Shown piece after piece: positions 41,301 through 50,731 of a stretch of DNA of 64,000 bases. Both the position numbers and the translations under genes were made by a program. Positions within the stretch are counted from its first letter, which is position 1; each line of letters opens with the position of its first letter. Source of the stretch: an uncultured Porphyromonadaceae bacterium (GTDB lineage: Bacteria; Bacteroidota; Bacteroidia; Bacteroidales; Muribaculaceae); contig CABTZK010000005.1 of assembly GCA_902489275.1 (NCBI GenBank), positions 1-64,000 on the forward strand. Direction: 5' to 3'. A model generated the notes under the pieces. That model did not search any database, was not told where the DNA came from, and saw only the letters and a list, made by a program, of their open reading frames with translations.

Positions 41301-42140
41301 AATGACATGATACGCACCTGTGTGATGAACTATCTGCGCAAGAGCAAATCGATTAAAACCGAGTTGAGCCGCAGGAAATTCGACCACCAGATTGGCGATG
41401 AGCTGCCATCGGGCATCATGCAGATGGCAAAGGTGTATGTGGCCAAGAAACGCAAGATTGGCGTGGGTGACAAGATGGCCGGCCGGCACGGCAACAAGGG
41501 CATCGTTTCCCGTGTTGTCCGTCAAGAGGACATGCCATTCCTGGCCGACGGAACCCCCGTTGACTTGGTGCTCAACCCGCTGGGTGTGCCCTCGCGCATG
41601 AACCTCGGCCAGATTTTCGAGGCTGTTCTCGGTTGGGCAGGACGCGAGTTGGATGTGAAATTTGCCACACCCATCTTCGATGGCGCCTCGCTCGACGACT
41701 TGGACACGTGGACTGACAAGGCCGGCCTGCCGCGTGCCGGCCGTTGCCAGCTCTATGATGGCGCTACGGGCGAGCCATTCGACCAAATGGCCACCGTGGG
41801 CGTGACCTACTTCTTGAAACTCGGCCACATGGTCGAGGACAAGATGCACGCGCGCTCGATTGGCCCCTACTCGCTCATCACGCAGCAGCCGCTCGGTGGC
41901 AAGGCTCAATTCGGCGGCCAGCGATTTGGCGAAATGGAGGTCTGGGCCATCGAGGCTTTTGGCGCTTCGCATGTGCTCCAGGAAATCCTCACCATCAAGA
42001 GTGACGATGTCGTGGGTCGCAGCAAGGCCTACGAGGCCATTGTCAAAGGCGACCCCATCCCCACTCCTGGCATCCCTGAATCGCTCAATGTGCTGCTGCA
42101 CGAGTTGCGCGGCCTGTGCTTGAGTGTGAAACTTGAATAA
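38334..42140 (+). CDS. rpoB: DNA-directed RNA polymerase beta subunit
   Basis: 1268 residues, full length for Bacteroidota. All main regions are present: the rifampicin pocket ([45 protein letters not shown]), [32 protein letters not shown] and the C-terminal clamp segment with [18 protein letters not shown]. The fork residues of the rifampicin pocket (Gln-Phe-Met-Asp, His-Lys-Arg-Arg) are wild type. It is transcribed with rpoC (27-nt gap). Confidence 0.99.
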   Translation: [1268 protein letters not shown]

Positions 42141-42167
42141 TAACGTCTCTTTAATACATTCTCACTA

Positions 42168-45100
42168 ATGGCTTTTAGAAAAGATAACAAGATAAAGAGT
42201 GCTTTCTCTAAGATTTCCATCTCGCTGGCTTCGCCCGATGAAATCCTTGAGAATTCGTTTGGCGAGGTTCTCAAACCCGAGACCATCAACTACCGTACCT
42301 ACAAGCCCGAGCGCGACGGCCTCTTTTGCGAGCGCATCTTCGGCCCGGTCAAGGACTACGAGTGCCATTGCGGCAAGTACAAGCGCATTCGCTACAAGGG
42401 AATTGTGTGCGACCGTTGCGGTGTCGAGGTCACCGAGAAGAAAGTGCGCCGCGAGCGCAGCGGCCACATCCAGTTGGTGGTGCCGGTTGCCCACATTTGG
42501 TACTTCCGCTCGCTGCCCAACAAGATTGGCTACCTGCTGGGCTTGCCCACCAAGAAACTCGACTCGGTGATTTACTATGAGCGCTACATCGTCATCAATC
42601 CTGGGGGCGTGAAGCGCGTGGTGAACGGCAACGAGGAAGAAGTGCAGAAATTAGACCTTCTCAACGAAGACGAGTATTTGGAAATCGTTGAGAAACTGCC
42701 CGCCGGCAACAACCAGCTTGAGGACAGTGACCCCAATAAGTTTATCGCCAAGATGGGTGCCGAGGCCATCTACGACTTGCTGATGCAACTCGACCTCGAC
42801 TCGCTCTCCTACGAGCTGCGTGACCGCGCCAGCCACGAGAATTCCCAGCAGCGCAAGACCGAGGCGTTGAAGCGCCTGCATGTGGTGGAGTCGTTCCGCG
42901 CCAGCAAGCAGGTCAACCGCCCCGAGTGGATGATTCTCAAGGTGATTCCGGTGATTCCTCCCGAGTTGCGCCCACTCGTGCCGCTCGATGGCGGCCGTTT
43001 CGCAACCAGCGACTTGAATGACCTGTATCGCCGCGTGATTATTCGCAACAACCGCTTGAAGCGCCTTGTCGAAATCAAGGCTCCTGAGGTCATCCTCCGC
43101 AACGAGAAGCGCATGCTGCAAGAGGCCGTTGACTCCCTGCTTGACAACTCGCGCAAGTCGAGTGCAGTGAAAAGCGATGCCAATCGTCCTCTCAAGTCGT
43201 TGAGCGACAGCCTTAAAGGAAAACAAGGGCGTTTCCGCCAGAACTTGCTTGGCAAGCGTGTCGACTACTCGGCCCGCTCGGTCATCGTTGTGGGTCCCGA
43301 GTTGAAAATGGGCGAGTGCGGCATTCCAAAGGACATGGCCGCCGAGCTTTACAAGCCATTCGTCATCCGCAAGCTCATCGAGCGTGGTATTGTGAAAACG
43401 GTGAAGAGCGCCAAGAAAATTGTGGATCGCAAGGAGCCGGTCGTTTGGGACATTCTTGAGAATGTGATGAAAGGGCATCCGGTCATGCTTAACCGCGCCC
43501 CCACCTTGCACCGCTTGGGCATCCAGGCCTTTCAGCCCATCCTCATTGAGGGGAAGGCCATCCAGTTGCACCCGCTTGCCTGCACGCCATTCAATGCCGA
43601 CTTCGACGGCGACCAGATGGCTGTGCACCTGCCGTTGGGCAACGAGGCGGTGGTCGAGGCGCAATTGCTCATGCTCATGCCTCACAACATTTTGAATCCT
43701 GCCAACGGCGAGCCCATCACAGTGCCTTCGCAAGACATGGTACTGGGCTTGTACTATATCACCAAGCTGCGCCCGGGACAAAAGGGCGAGGGACTGGTTC
43801 TCTACGGTCCCGAGGAGGCTCACATTGCCTACAACGAGGGTCGCCTCGCGATGAATGCCATCATCTCGGTACAAGTCGATGATGTTGACGAGCAGGGCAA
43901 TCACGTGAAACGCATCGTGAAGGACACTTGCTACGGCCGTGTCATGTTCAACGACTGCGTTCCCAGCGAGTTGGGCTATGTCAACGAGCTCATTTCCAAG
44001 AAATCGCTCAAGAAAATCATCACCAAGGTGATCCGCAACTGCGGTGTGCCACGCTCGGCCAAGTTCCTCGACGATGTGAAGAACATGGGCTACTACATGG
44101 CTTTCAAGGGTGGCCTGTCGTTCAATTTGAACGATGTGATCGTCCCCTCGGAGAAAGAGCGTTTTATTGCCGAGGGTGACTCTCATGTCGAGGAGGTGAT
44201 GAACAACTATAACATGGGCTTTATCACCAACAATGAGCGCTACAATCAAGTGATCGACATTTGGACCCACGCCAATGCCAACATCACCGATGCGCTGATG
44301 AAGCAAATCAGCGCCGACCAGCAAGGTTTCAACTCGGTCTACATGATGCTTGACTCGGGCGCTCGTGGAAGCAAGGACCAGATTCGCCAGCTTTCGGGTA
44401 TGCGCGGCCTGATGGCCAAGCCCCAGAAATCGGGTGTCGAGGGCGGTCACCAAATCATCGAGAACCCCATTCTCGCTAACTTTAAGGAGGGATTGAGCGT
44501 GCTGGAGTACTTTATCTCGACGCACGGCGCTCGCAAGGGTCTTGCCGATACCGCCTTGAAGACGGCCGATGCCGGTTACTTGACGCGCCGCCTTGTCGAT
44601 GTGGCTCACGATGTGGTGGTCACCGAGGAGGACTGCGGTACCCTGCGTGGCTTAGTGTGCCGCGAGGTGAAGAATAACGACGATGTGGTCGCCACGCTGG
44701 GCGAGCGCATTGTGGGACGTGTCTCGGTGCACGATGTGGTCGACCCCACCACGGGCGAGGTTATTGTGAAAGCGGGCGAGGAAATCTCCGATGCCGCCGC
44801 CGAGCGCATCAACGCGTCACCCATTGAGTCGGTTGAAATCCGCTCGGTGCTCACGTGTGAGGCCAAGCATGGCGTTTGCGCCAAGTGCTACGGCCGCAAC
44901 TTGGCATCCCACCGCATGGTGCAGAAAGGCGAGGCCGTCGGCGTGATTGCGGCTCAGTCCATTGGCGAGCCGGGCACACAGTTGACGCTGCGTACATTCC
45001 ACGTCGGTGGTGTGGCGAGCAATATTGCTGCCGTGAGCAACATGATTTCAAAGTACGACGGTCGTCTCGTCATCGACGAGTTGCGTACCGTGAAGGATAA

Positions 45101-46493
45101 GGATGGTGTCGATGTGGTCATCGGGCGCATGGCCGAAATGCAAATCATCGACCCCAACACCAACATGGTCTTGACCAGCGCCAACATCATCTACGGCTCG
45201 CGCTTGTTCCACAAGAGTGGCGACATGCTCAAGAAAGGCGACAAGATTTGCGAGTGGGACCCCTTCAACGCTGTCATCGTGAGCGAAGTGAGCGGTACAC
45301 TCAAGTTCGTCAGCCTCACCGAGGGCGTGACCTATCGCAACGAGGTTGATGAGACATCGGGAAACAGTGAGAAAATCGTCATCGAGTCGAAAGACAAGAC
45401 CAAGATTCCCGAGGCTCAGCTTTATGACAAGAATGGCGAGCTGGTGAAAAACTACTCGCTGCCAGTGGGTGCTCACCTCATGAAGGACGAGGGCGAGGAA
45501 ATCCTTGCTGGCGAGGTGTTCGTGAAAATCCCGCGTGCCACCAGTGGCGGTGCAGGCGACATCACGGGCGGTCTGCCACGAGTGACTGAGCTTTTCGAGG
45601 CGCGCAATCCAAGCAATCCCGCTGTGGTGAGCGAAATCGACGGCGAGGTCACCTTTGGCAAAATCAAGCGCGGTAATCGTGAAATCGTTGTGACCAACAA
45701 GCGCATTGGCGACGAGAAGAAGTATCTCGTGCCACTGTCAAAGCAAATCTTGGTCCAGGAGAACGATTTTGTCCGTGCGGGAACACCGCTGTCCGATGGT
45801 GCCATCACGCCTGCCGACATCTTGCGCATTATGGGCCCGACGGCCGTTCAAGACTATATCGTGAACGAGGTGCAAGACGTTTATCGCCTGCAAGGTGTGA
45901 AAATCAACGATAAGCACTTCGAGGTCATCGTGCGCCAAATGATGCGCAAGGTCAATATCCTCGATCCCGGCGACACGCGCTTCCTGGAGCAGCAAGTCGT
46001 CGACAAGCGCAACTTCATGGACGAGAACGACCGCATTTGGGGCAAGAAAGTGGTGACCGATGCTGGTGACAGCCCCGATGTGCAGCCTGGCCAGATCATC
46101 ACGGCCCGCAAGTTGCGCGACATCAACTCAGCGCTCAAGCGCCGCGACAGGAAACTGGTCAACGTGCGCGATGCAGTGCCTGCCACCAGCGAGCAAATCC
46201 TGCAAGGCATCACGCGTGCCGCATTGCAGACGTCGAGCTTCATGAGTGCCGCCTCTTTCCAGGAGACGACCAAGGTGCTCAACGAGGCCGCTATCAATGG
46301 CAAGGTCGACTACCTTGAGGGCATGAAAGAGAATGTGATTTGCGGCCATTTGATTCCTGCCGGTACCGGATTGCGGGAGTATCAGACCCTCCTGGTTGGC
46401 AACAAGGAAGAGTTTGCTCGCGCCGGACTCAGCGATGATTTTCACAATGACGATGTGGTGCCGAGCGCAGTCGGGTTCACCCGCCAGAGGTAA
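42168..46493 (+). CDS. rpoC: DNA-directed RNA polymerase beta' subunit
   Basis: 1441 residues. The N-terminal zinc ribbon (CHCGKYKRIRYKGIVCDRCG), the catalytic magnesium loop NADFDGDQMA, the bridge helix and trigger loop region (GARGSKDQIRQLSGMRGLM), the second zinc-binding cysteine set (CEAKHGVCAKCYGRNL) and GEPGTQLTLRTFH are all present. The last gene of the block that starts at tRNA-Thr; a strong terminator follows. Confidence 0.99.
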   Translation: MAFRKDNKIKSAFSKISISLASPDEILENSFGEVLKPETINYRTYKPERDGLFCERIFGPVKDYECHCGKYKRIRYKGIVCDRCGVEVTEKKVRRERSGHIQLVVPVAHIWYFRSLPNKIGYLLGLPTKKLDSVIYYERYIVINPGGVKRVVNGNEEEVQKLDLLNEDEYLEIVEKLPAGNNQLEDSDPNKFIAKMGAEAIYDLLMQLDLDSLSYELRDRASHENSQQRKTEALKRLHVVESFRASKQVNRPEWMILKVIPVIPPELRPLVPLDGGRFATSDLNDLYRRVIIRNNRLKRLVEIKAPEVILRNEKRMLQEAVDSLLDNSRKSSAVKSDANRPLKSLSDSLKGKQGRFRQNLLGKRVDYSARSVIVVGPELKMGECGIPKDMAAELYKPFVIRKLIERGIVKTVKSAKKIVDRKEPVVWDILENVMKGHPVMLNRAPTLHRLGIQAFQPILIEGKAIQLHPLACTPFNADFDGDQMAVHLPLGNEAVVEAQLLMLMPHNILNPANGEPITVPSQDMVLGLYYITKLRPGQKGEGLVLYGPEEAHIAYNEGRLAMNAIISVQVDDVDEQGNHVKRIVKDTCYGRVMFNDCVPSELGYVNELISKKSLKKIITKVIRNCGVPRSAKFLDDVKNMGYYMAFKGGLSFNLNDVIVPSEKERFIAEGDSHVEEVMNNYNMGFITNNERYNQVIDIWTHANANITDALMKQISADQQGFNSVYMMLDSGARGSKDQIRQLSGMRGLMAKPQKSGVEGGHQIIENPILANFKEGLSVLEYFISTHGARKGLADTALKTADAGYLTRRLVDVAHDVVVTEEDCGTLRGLVCREVKNNDDVVATLGERIVGRVSVHDVVDPTTGEVIVKAGEEISDAAAERINASPIESVEIRSVLTCEAKHGVCAKCYGRNLASHRMVQKGEAVGVIAAQSIGEPGTQLTLRTFHVGGVASNIAAVSNMISKYDGRLVIDELRTVKDKDGVDVVIGRMAEMQIIDPNTNMVLTSANIIYGSRLFHKSGDMLKKGDKICEWDPFNAVIVSEVSGTLKFVSLTEGVTYRNEVDETSGNSEKIVIESKDKTKIPEAQLYDKNGELVKNYSLPVGAHLMKDEGEEILAGEVFVKIPRATSGGAGDITGGLPRVTELFEARNPSNPAVVSEIDGEVTFGKIKRGNREIVVTNKRIGDEKKYLVPLSKQILVQENDFVRAGTPLSDGAITPADILRIMGPTAVQDYIVNEVQDVYRLQGVKINDKHFEVIVRQMMRKVNILDPGDTRFLEQQVVDKRNFMDENDRIWGKKVVTDAGDSPDVQPGQIITARKLRDINSALKRRDRKLVNVRDAVPATSEQILQGITRAALQTSSFMSAASFQETTKVLNEAAINGKVDYLEGMKENVICGHLIPAGTGLREYQTLLVGNKEEFARAGLSDDFHNDDVVPSAVGFTRQR

Positions 46494-46526
46494 AGTTTTG
46501 CCAATAAGTATGTGAATTTGATATGT

Positions 46527-46570
46527 AGGGTGTGTCTCAGCGGAATGGCTCGACACACCCTTTCTCTTCT
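46527..46570. terminator. Terminator after rpoC
   Basis: A 10-bp perfect stem, AGGGTGTGTC (46527-46536) with GACACACCCT (46552-46561), followed by TTCTCTTCT. The acyltransferase gene converges from the other side, so it may serve both. Confidence 0.75.
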
Positions 46571-46600
46571 AAAAAAGAACTGGTGTCTGCAACTGCCGGT

Positions 46601-47722
46601 TCACTTGTAGGTACGCTGCCTTCGGTTGCCCGTCAAGAGCGATAGTGTGCGTGGCATGAATCGCTTGAGGAAGTGATAGGCAGCGATGTCGATGAGTATG
46701 ATAGCAGTGGGGACAAACATGAAATGGATGAATTGTACCCATGGGCTGATTTCAGGATGAAACAGGTGGTCATTGATCTTGTTCAAGAAGTGGGACAGAG
46801 GTAGGCTGCGGTGCATGGCATAAACAAAAAATGCGCATAATGCTAACAGAGGATTCACTTTTGTCCAGCCATTTTTGAGTAAGGTTGAGACGATAACAAT
46901 AGCCGATGGGGCAGCCAAGACGATGAGTATGGATAGCAAGAAATCACGAAGTGTGCCCCAATAGCCATTGCTGAAAAGCAAAAAAGTGAAAATCAAGATT
47001 GATAGGGGTAAAAAATACCATTGATAAGCGGTAAACTCCACCACAGTATTCTTGTGATTAATCGAAAAATAGGCTCCAAAGGTGAAGAAGCAAAACGCCA
47101 TGAATCTGAGTGCTGGCACTTGCGGCACTATATCGGCAACAAAGATAGCGCACAACAGCGCGACGCCCCAAAACTTGAGCTTTTTCACAACCCAGTGGCT
47201 GACAGGTGCCAGCAGGCAAGCAAAGAACAAGTCACGCAAAAACCACAATGGGTCGTTTGCTGGGGTGTGTATCCATGCGTTGAAACCCATCCAGTTGGTA
47301 GGGTTTCCAAAATGGTTGATGTCCCAGTAGGCGTGCAGCCATGGATAGGTTGTGATGTAAGTGATGAATTCGGTCGTCGATTGGCACTTGAAGCCCTGCG
47401 CTACGAGTTGCGCGGCTACGGTGATGGTGTTCCACAGCAAGTAGGGAACAGCCAGAGTGCCGATGCGCTTCTTTACTTTTGCAATATAGGTGTTCTTGTC
47501 CCACGCTCCTTTCTTGAAGAACAGGTAGCCCGAGATGAAGAAAAATATGGGGACTCCTATACTGGCCAGCAATCCACCTATGGCGTATTCTAAATAGTAG
47601 AAAAATCCATTGGCGTCATAGATGTTTTTATAGGAAAAATGATGAAAAATGATGAATGCGATCAGCGGGAATCGCACCCAGTCAAAAGTTTTGGATTGTA
47701 GCGTCTCGGCAGTCTCGTCCAT
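46601..47722 (-). CDS. Acyltransferase family 3 membrane protein
   Basis: 373 residues with about ten hydrophobic segments. The N-terminus fits acyltransferase family 3 (OafA/WecH type): FDWVRFPLIAFIIFHHF with the conserved His in the first helix, then SIGVPIFFFISGYLFF. Such enzymes O-acylate surface sugars or other small molecules in the membrane; the acceptor is unknown. It is distinctly more AT-rich than its neighbours and follows ispG by 18 nt at the end of the minus-strand group, suggesting a later addition. Confidence 0.85.
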   Translation of the reverse strand: MDETAETLQSKTFDWVRFPLIAFIIFHHFSYKNIYDANGFFYYLEYAIGGLLASIGVPIFFFISGYLFFKKGAWDKNTYIAKVKKRIGTLAVPYLLWNTITVAAQLVAQGFKCQSTTEFITYITTYPWLHAYWDINHFGNPTNWMGFNAWIHTPANDPLWFLRDLFFACLLAPVSHWVVKKLKFWGVALLCAIFVADIVPQVPALRFMAFCFFTFGAYFSINHKNTVVEFTAYQWYFLPLSILIFTFLLFSNGYWGTLRDFLLSILIVLAAPSAIVIVSTLLKNGWTKVNPLLALCAFFVYAMHRSLPLSHFLNKINDHLFHPEISPWVQFIHFMFVPTAIILIDIAAYHFLKRFMPRTLSLLTGNRRQRTYK

Positions 47723-47739
47723 ATGTGTATAGGCAGGAG

Positions 47740-49437
47740 TTATGCGGGGTCAATCCAGTCGCCATTGGCTTTGATGAGCGCCACCAGGCGAGGGATGGCA
47801 TCTTCCTCGGGAATGTTTTTCTCGATGCACGTTTTGTTTTTGTAGAGGCTGATGCGGTGCCGGGCCGCGCCCACGTAGCCGTAGTCGGCATCGGCCATCT
47901 CGCCCGGGCCGTTCACGATGCACCCCATCACGCCAATTTTGAGGTGGGTGAGGTGGGCGGTGGTGGCCTTCACTTTCTCGACAGTGGTCATGAGGTCAAA
48001 CATTGTGCGCCCGCAACTGGGGCAGGAAATGAACTCCGTCTTGCTGGTGCGCACGCGAGCGGCTTGCAGGATGGCAAATGCCCATGCCACCACCTGGCTC
48101 TGGTCGGGGAAGTTGGGGGCATCGAGCCAAATGCCGTCGACAAGCCTGTTGAGGCACAGCGTGCCCAAGTCGGCTCCCGCTTTCACTTGCAGCCACTCGG
48201 CATCGGCATCGTCGTAGCGGCAGTGCGCGATCACCGGGGCCGTGATGCCTGCATCGGTCAGGCGGTGGATGAAGGCTTGGAGGCTGCCCGTCACGTTCAC
48301 ATGGGCAGGAGTGACGAGCAATGCCACATCGTTTCGGCCTTTGATAGCGTCGAGAGCCGAGATGGGCGTGTTGGCCTGTAGTTCAACAAACAGCTTGGGG
48401 TCAAGCTGGCCAGCGAGGTAGTCAGGCTTGAATGTGCCGCTGCTGCTGTTCCCAATCACAACAGGCACATTTCTTCCCCCGATGTCGCCCACCTCTTGGG
48501 TTGTGCGGCGATGGGGCTGCAAGGGGTCATACCCCTTGCTCAGGCCGCCAGCGATGGGCTCATGCCCCTTGCGGCTCGTGATGTACTGCACCAGTTTTTG
48601 TGCCACGGGAATCTCGGCGGCAGGGGCTTCGCTCAGCGACACCCTGATGGTGTCGCCTAACCCCTCGGCCATGAGGCAGCCGATGCCCACAGCGCTCTTG
48701 ATGCGCCCGTCCTCGCCAAAGCCAGCCTCGGTCACGCCCAAGTGCAGGGGGAAGTGCATGCCCTCGTCGTCCATGGCGGCAACAAGCCGCCGCACAGCCT
48801 CGACCATGACGACTACATTGCTGGCTTTCATGGAGATCACCACATTGTAGAAGTGCTCTTTCACAAACACGCGCAAGAATTCCATCACGCTCTCGACCAT
48901 GCCCGTAGCGGTGTTGCCATAGCGGCTCATGATGCGGTCGCTCAGGCTGCCGTGATTCACGCCCAGGCGCACGGCGGTGTGGTGCTTGCGGCACAGCTCA
49001 ATGAAAGGGATGAGCGCGTCGTAGATGTGCTGTAGTTCGGCGCGGTATTCCTCGTCGGTATAGGTCAGGCTCTTGAACGTGCGGGCGGGGTCGACGAAGT
49101 TGCCAGGGTTGATGCGCACCTTGTCGGTCACTGCGGCGGCGGCGTAGGCCGCGCGTGGGTTGAAGTGAATGTCGGCCACGAGCGGCACATGGCAGCCCTC
49201 GGCGTGCAGTCTTTCGCGGATCAGCCCAATGCTTTCGGCCTCGCGCACGCCCTGCGCCGTGAGGCGCACCAGCTCGCCGCCAGCGCGGGCAATGCTTTGG
49301 CATTGCCTGGCGCTGGCCTCGATGTCGTTGGTGTCAGTGTTGGTCATCGACTGCACCCTCACCGGCCAGTCGCTGCCCATTTTCAATCCGCCCACGTCGA
49401 CGGTGACCGTTTTGCGTCGTTGGTAGTTAAACGTCAT
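47740..49437 (-). CDS. ispG: 4-hydroxy-3-methylbut-2-en-1-yl diphosphate synthase
   Basis: 565 residues, the long form found in Bacteroidota and plants, with an inserted domain between the TIM barrel and the iron-sulfur domain. The N-terminus has QSMTNTDTNDIEASARQ; the C-terminal [4Fe-4S] ligands are in SCPSCGRTMFDL and the CIVNGPGEMADADYGYVGA region. It catalyses the penultimate step of the non-mevalonate isoprenoid pathway. purE precedes it by 44 nt. Confidence 0.96.
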   Translation of the reverse strand: MTFNYQRRKTVTVDVGGLKMGSDWPVRVQSMTNTDTNDIEASARQCQSIARAGGELVRLTAQGVREAESIGLIRERLHAEGCHVPLVADIHFNPRAAYAAAAVTDKVRINPGNFVDPARTFKSLTYTDEEYRAELQHIYDALIPFIELCRKHHTAVRLGVNHGSLSDRIMSRYGNTATGMVESVMEFLRVFVKEHFYNVVISMKASNVVVMVEAVRRLVAAMDDEGMHFPLHLGVTEAGFGEDGRIKSAVGIGCLMAEGLGDTIRVSLSEAPAAEIPVAQKLVQYITSRKGHEPIAGGLSKGYDPLQPHRRTTQEVGDIGGRNVPVVIGNSSSGTFKPDYLAGQLDPKLFVELQANTPISALDAIKGRNDVALLVTPAHVNVTGSLQAFIHRLTDAGITAPVIAHCRYDDADAEWLQVKAGADLGTLCLNRLVDGIWLDAPNFPDQSQVVAWAFAILQAARVRTSKTEFISCPSCGRTMFDLMTTVEKVKATTAHLTHLKIGVMGCIVNGPGEMADADYGYVGAARHRISLYKNKTCIEKNIPEEDAIPRLVALIKANGDWIDPA

Positions 49438-49481
49438 GGCAGCTGCTTGTTGTTGTCTGTGTCATTGAGGCGTGGGGAGTG

Positions 49482-49988
49482 TCAATTGGTCTTGTAGTTA
49501 TATTTCACTTCGGCAAGGTCGCGGTTGGCTTTTTCGATTTTAGAGCCGAGTGTGGCTTTGTAGCTGGCCACTTTCTTGGCAATCGCCTCATCGCCTATAG
49601 CCATCATCTCGGCGGCCAGGATGGCGGCGTTCTGCGCGCCGTTCACGCCCACGGTGGCTACGGGGATGCCGGGGGGCATCTGGATGATGCTCAGCATGGC
49701 GTCGAGCCCGTCGAGCATCCCCTTGATGGGCACGCCAATCACGGGCAGGGTCGTCGATGCGGCAATCACGCCCGGCAGGGCGGCGGCCATGCCAGCGCCA
49801 GCAATGATCACCTTGATGCCACGCCCCTGGGCCTCGCTGGCGAAGCGCTCCACGGCGTCGGGGGTGCGGTGTGCCGAGAGGGCATTCACCTCAAAGGGTA
49901 TTTCCATTTCATCCAGCCATTTGCAGGCTTTCTCCATCACGGGCAAATCGCTTGTGCTGCCCATAATAATACTCACTAATGCGTTCAT
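49482..49988 (-). CDS. purE: N5-carboxyaminoimidazole ribonucleotide mutase PurE
   Basis: 168 residues with class I PurE motifs: IIMGSTSDLPVMEKACKWLDEMEIPFEV, the active-site SAHRTPD, AGAGMAAALPGVIAA and GVPIKGMLDGLDAMLSIIQMPPGIPVATVGVNGAQNAA. It interconverts N5-CAIR and CAIR in purine synthesis. The arrangement with ispG is common in the order. Confidence 0.97.
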   Translation of the reverse strand: MNALVSIIMGSTSDLPVMEKACKWLDEMEIPFEVNALSAHRTPDAVERFASEAQGRGIKVIIAGAGMAAALPGVIAASTTLPVIGVPIKGMLDGLDAMLSIIQMPPGIPVATVGVNGAQNAAILAAEMMAIGDEAIAKKVASYKATLGSKIEKANRDLAEVKYNYKTN

Positions 49989-50029
49989 GTTTTTTTTAGC
50001 GTTTAGAAATTAAACATTGCGAAATTCAT

Positions 50030-50674
50030 TTATCCGAAGAGCGTCATCATCAGTTTCACGCCAAAGTAGCCCACGAGCGCGCCTGCCAGCACCTGGTACA
50101 CGTCGTGCCGCTTGAGCACGATGCGCGCCGTGCCCAAAAGGCCGGCCAGCAGGATGCTGACGATGAACACCCACTTCATGTTGAAAGCCTCCAGCATTTG
50201 GATGTGCATGGTGTAGATCAGCGCCACGATGCCGCCGATGCCTGCCATGTGGGCGCTGATTTTCCACTTGAGGTTGATGATAAACACGATGAGCAAAGCC
50301 GCGGTGCCGCCTATGGTGAACATGATGAACCACCTGGGCGAGTGCACGCGGGCCAAGTAGAGGCATGCGCCCACGTAGCACAGCAAGGAAAACAGGTAGG
50401 GGTAAAACCGCTCCTGTCGCTGCGTGAGGCGCTTGTCGCTCACCAGGCGCAAGTGCTGCAAGGCCGAGATGAAGAACATGGGCAAGATGCAGGTGATGCC
50501 AAAAATGACAATAAGCACCGTCGCACGGCTGCCCACTTCCTGCGCGCTCAGGAAAGAGCCCCACAGCACAAGAAACACGCCGTAGGATGGCATGAGCAGG
50601 GGGCTGAGTACAGTTGACAGGAACCGCGACAGCCCCACGATGAGGCGAGAGCTCTTGATGTCGTTATCGTTCAT
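50030..50674 (-). CDS. PAP2-like integral membrane protein
   Basis: 214 residues with about six hydrophobic segments. The C-terminal half resembles the PAP2 phosphatase core: KWKISAHMAGIGG in place of the PSGH motif, and GTARIVLKRHDVYQVLAGALVGYFGVK, which has the Arg, His and Asp of the last motif. The first phosphatase motif is weak (DKRLTQRQERFYPY), so catalysis is uncertain. Possible substrates are lipid phosphates. It lies 57 nt downstream of rpoN on the same strand. Confidence 0.72.
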   Translation of the reverse strand: MNDNDIKSSRLIVGLSRFLSTVLSPLLMPSYGVFLVLWGSFLSAQEVGSRATVLIVIFGITCILPMFFISALQHLRLVSDKRLTQRQERFYPYLFSLLCYVGACLYLARVHSPRWFIMFTIGGTAALLIVFIINLKWKISAHMAGIGGIVALIYTMHIQMLEAFNMKWVFIVSILLAGLLGTARIVLKRHDVYQVLAGALVGYFGVKLMMTLFG

Positions 50675-50731
50675 AATGTTGCTTTTTTTTGAGGGGGCAG
50701 CAAGAAAGCCAGGAAGGCTTCTCGCTCCTGC

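Noticed and set aside
40188..42101. 637-codon open frame antisense to rpoB (and a similar 652-codon one antisense to rpoC at 42651-44609)
   Set aside because: Long antisense frames arise from the strong codon bias and high GC of rpoB and rpoC; no start signals and no domain are seen.
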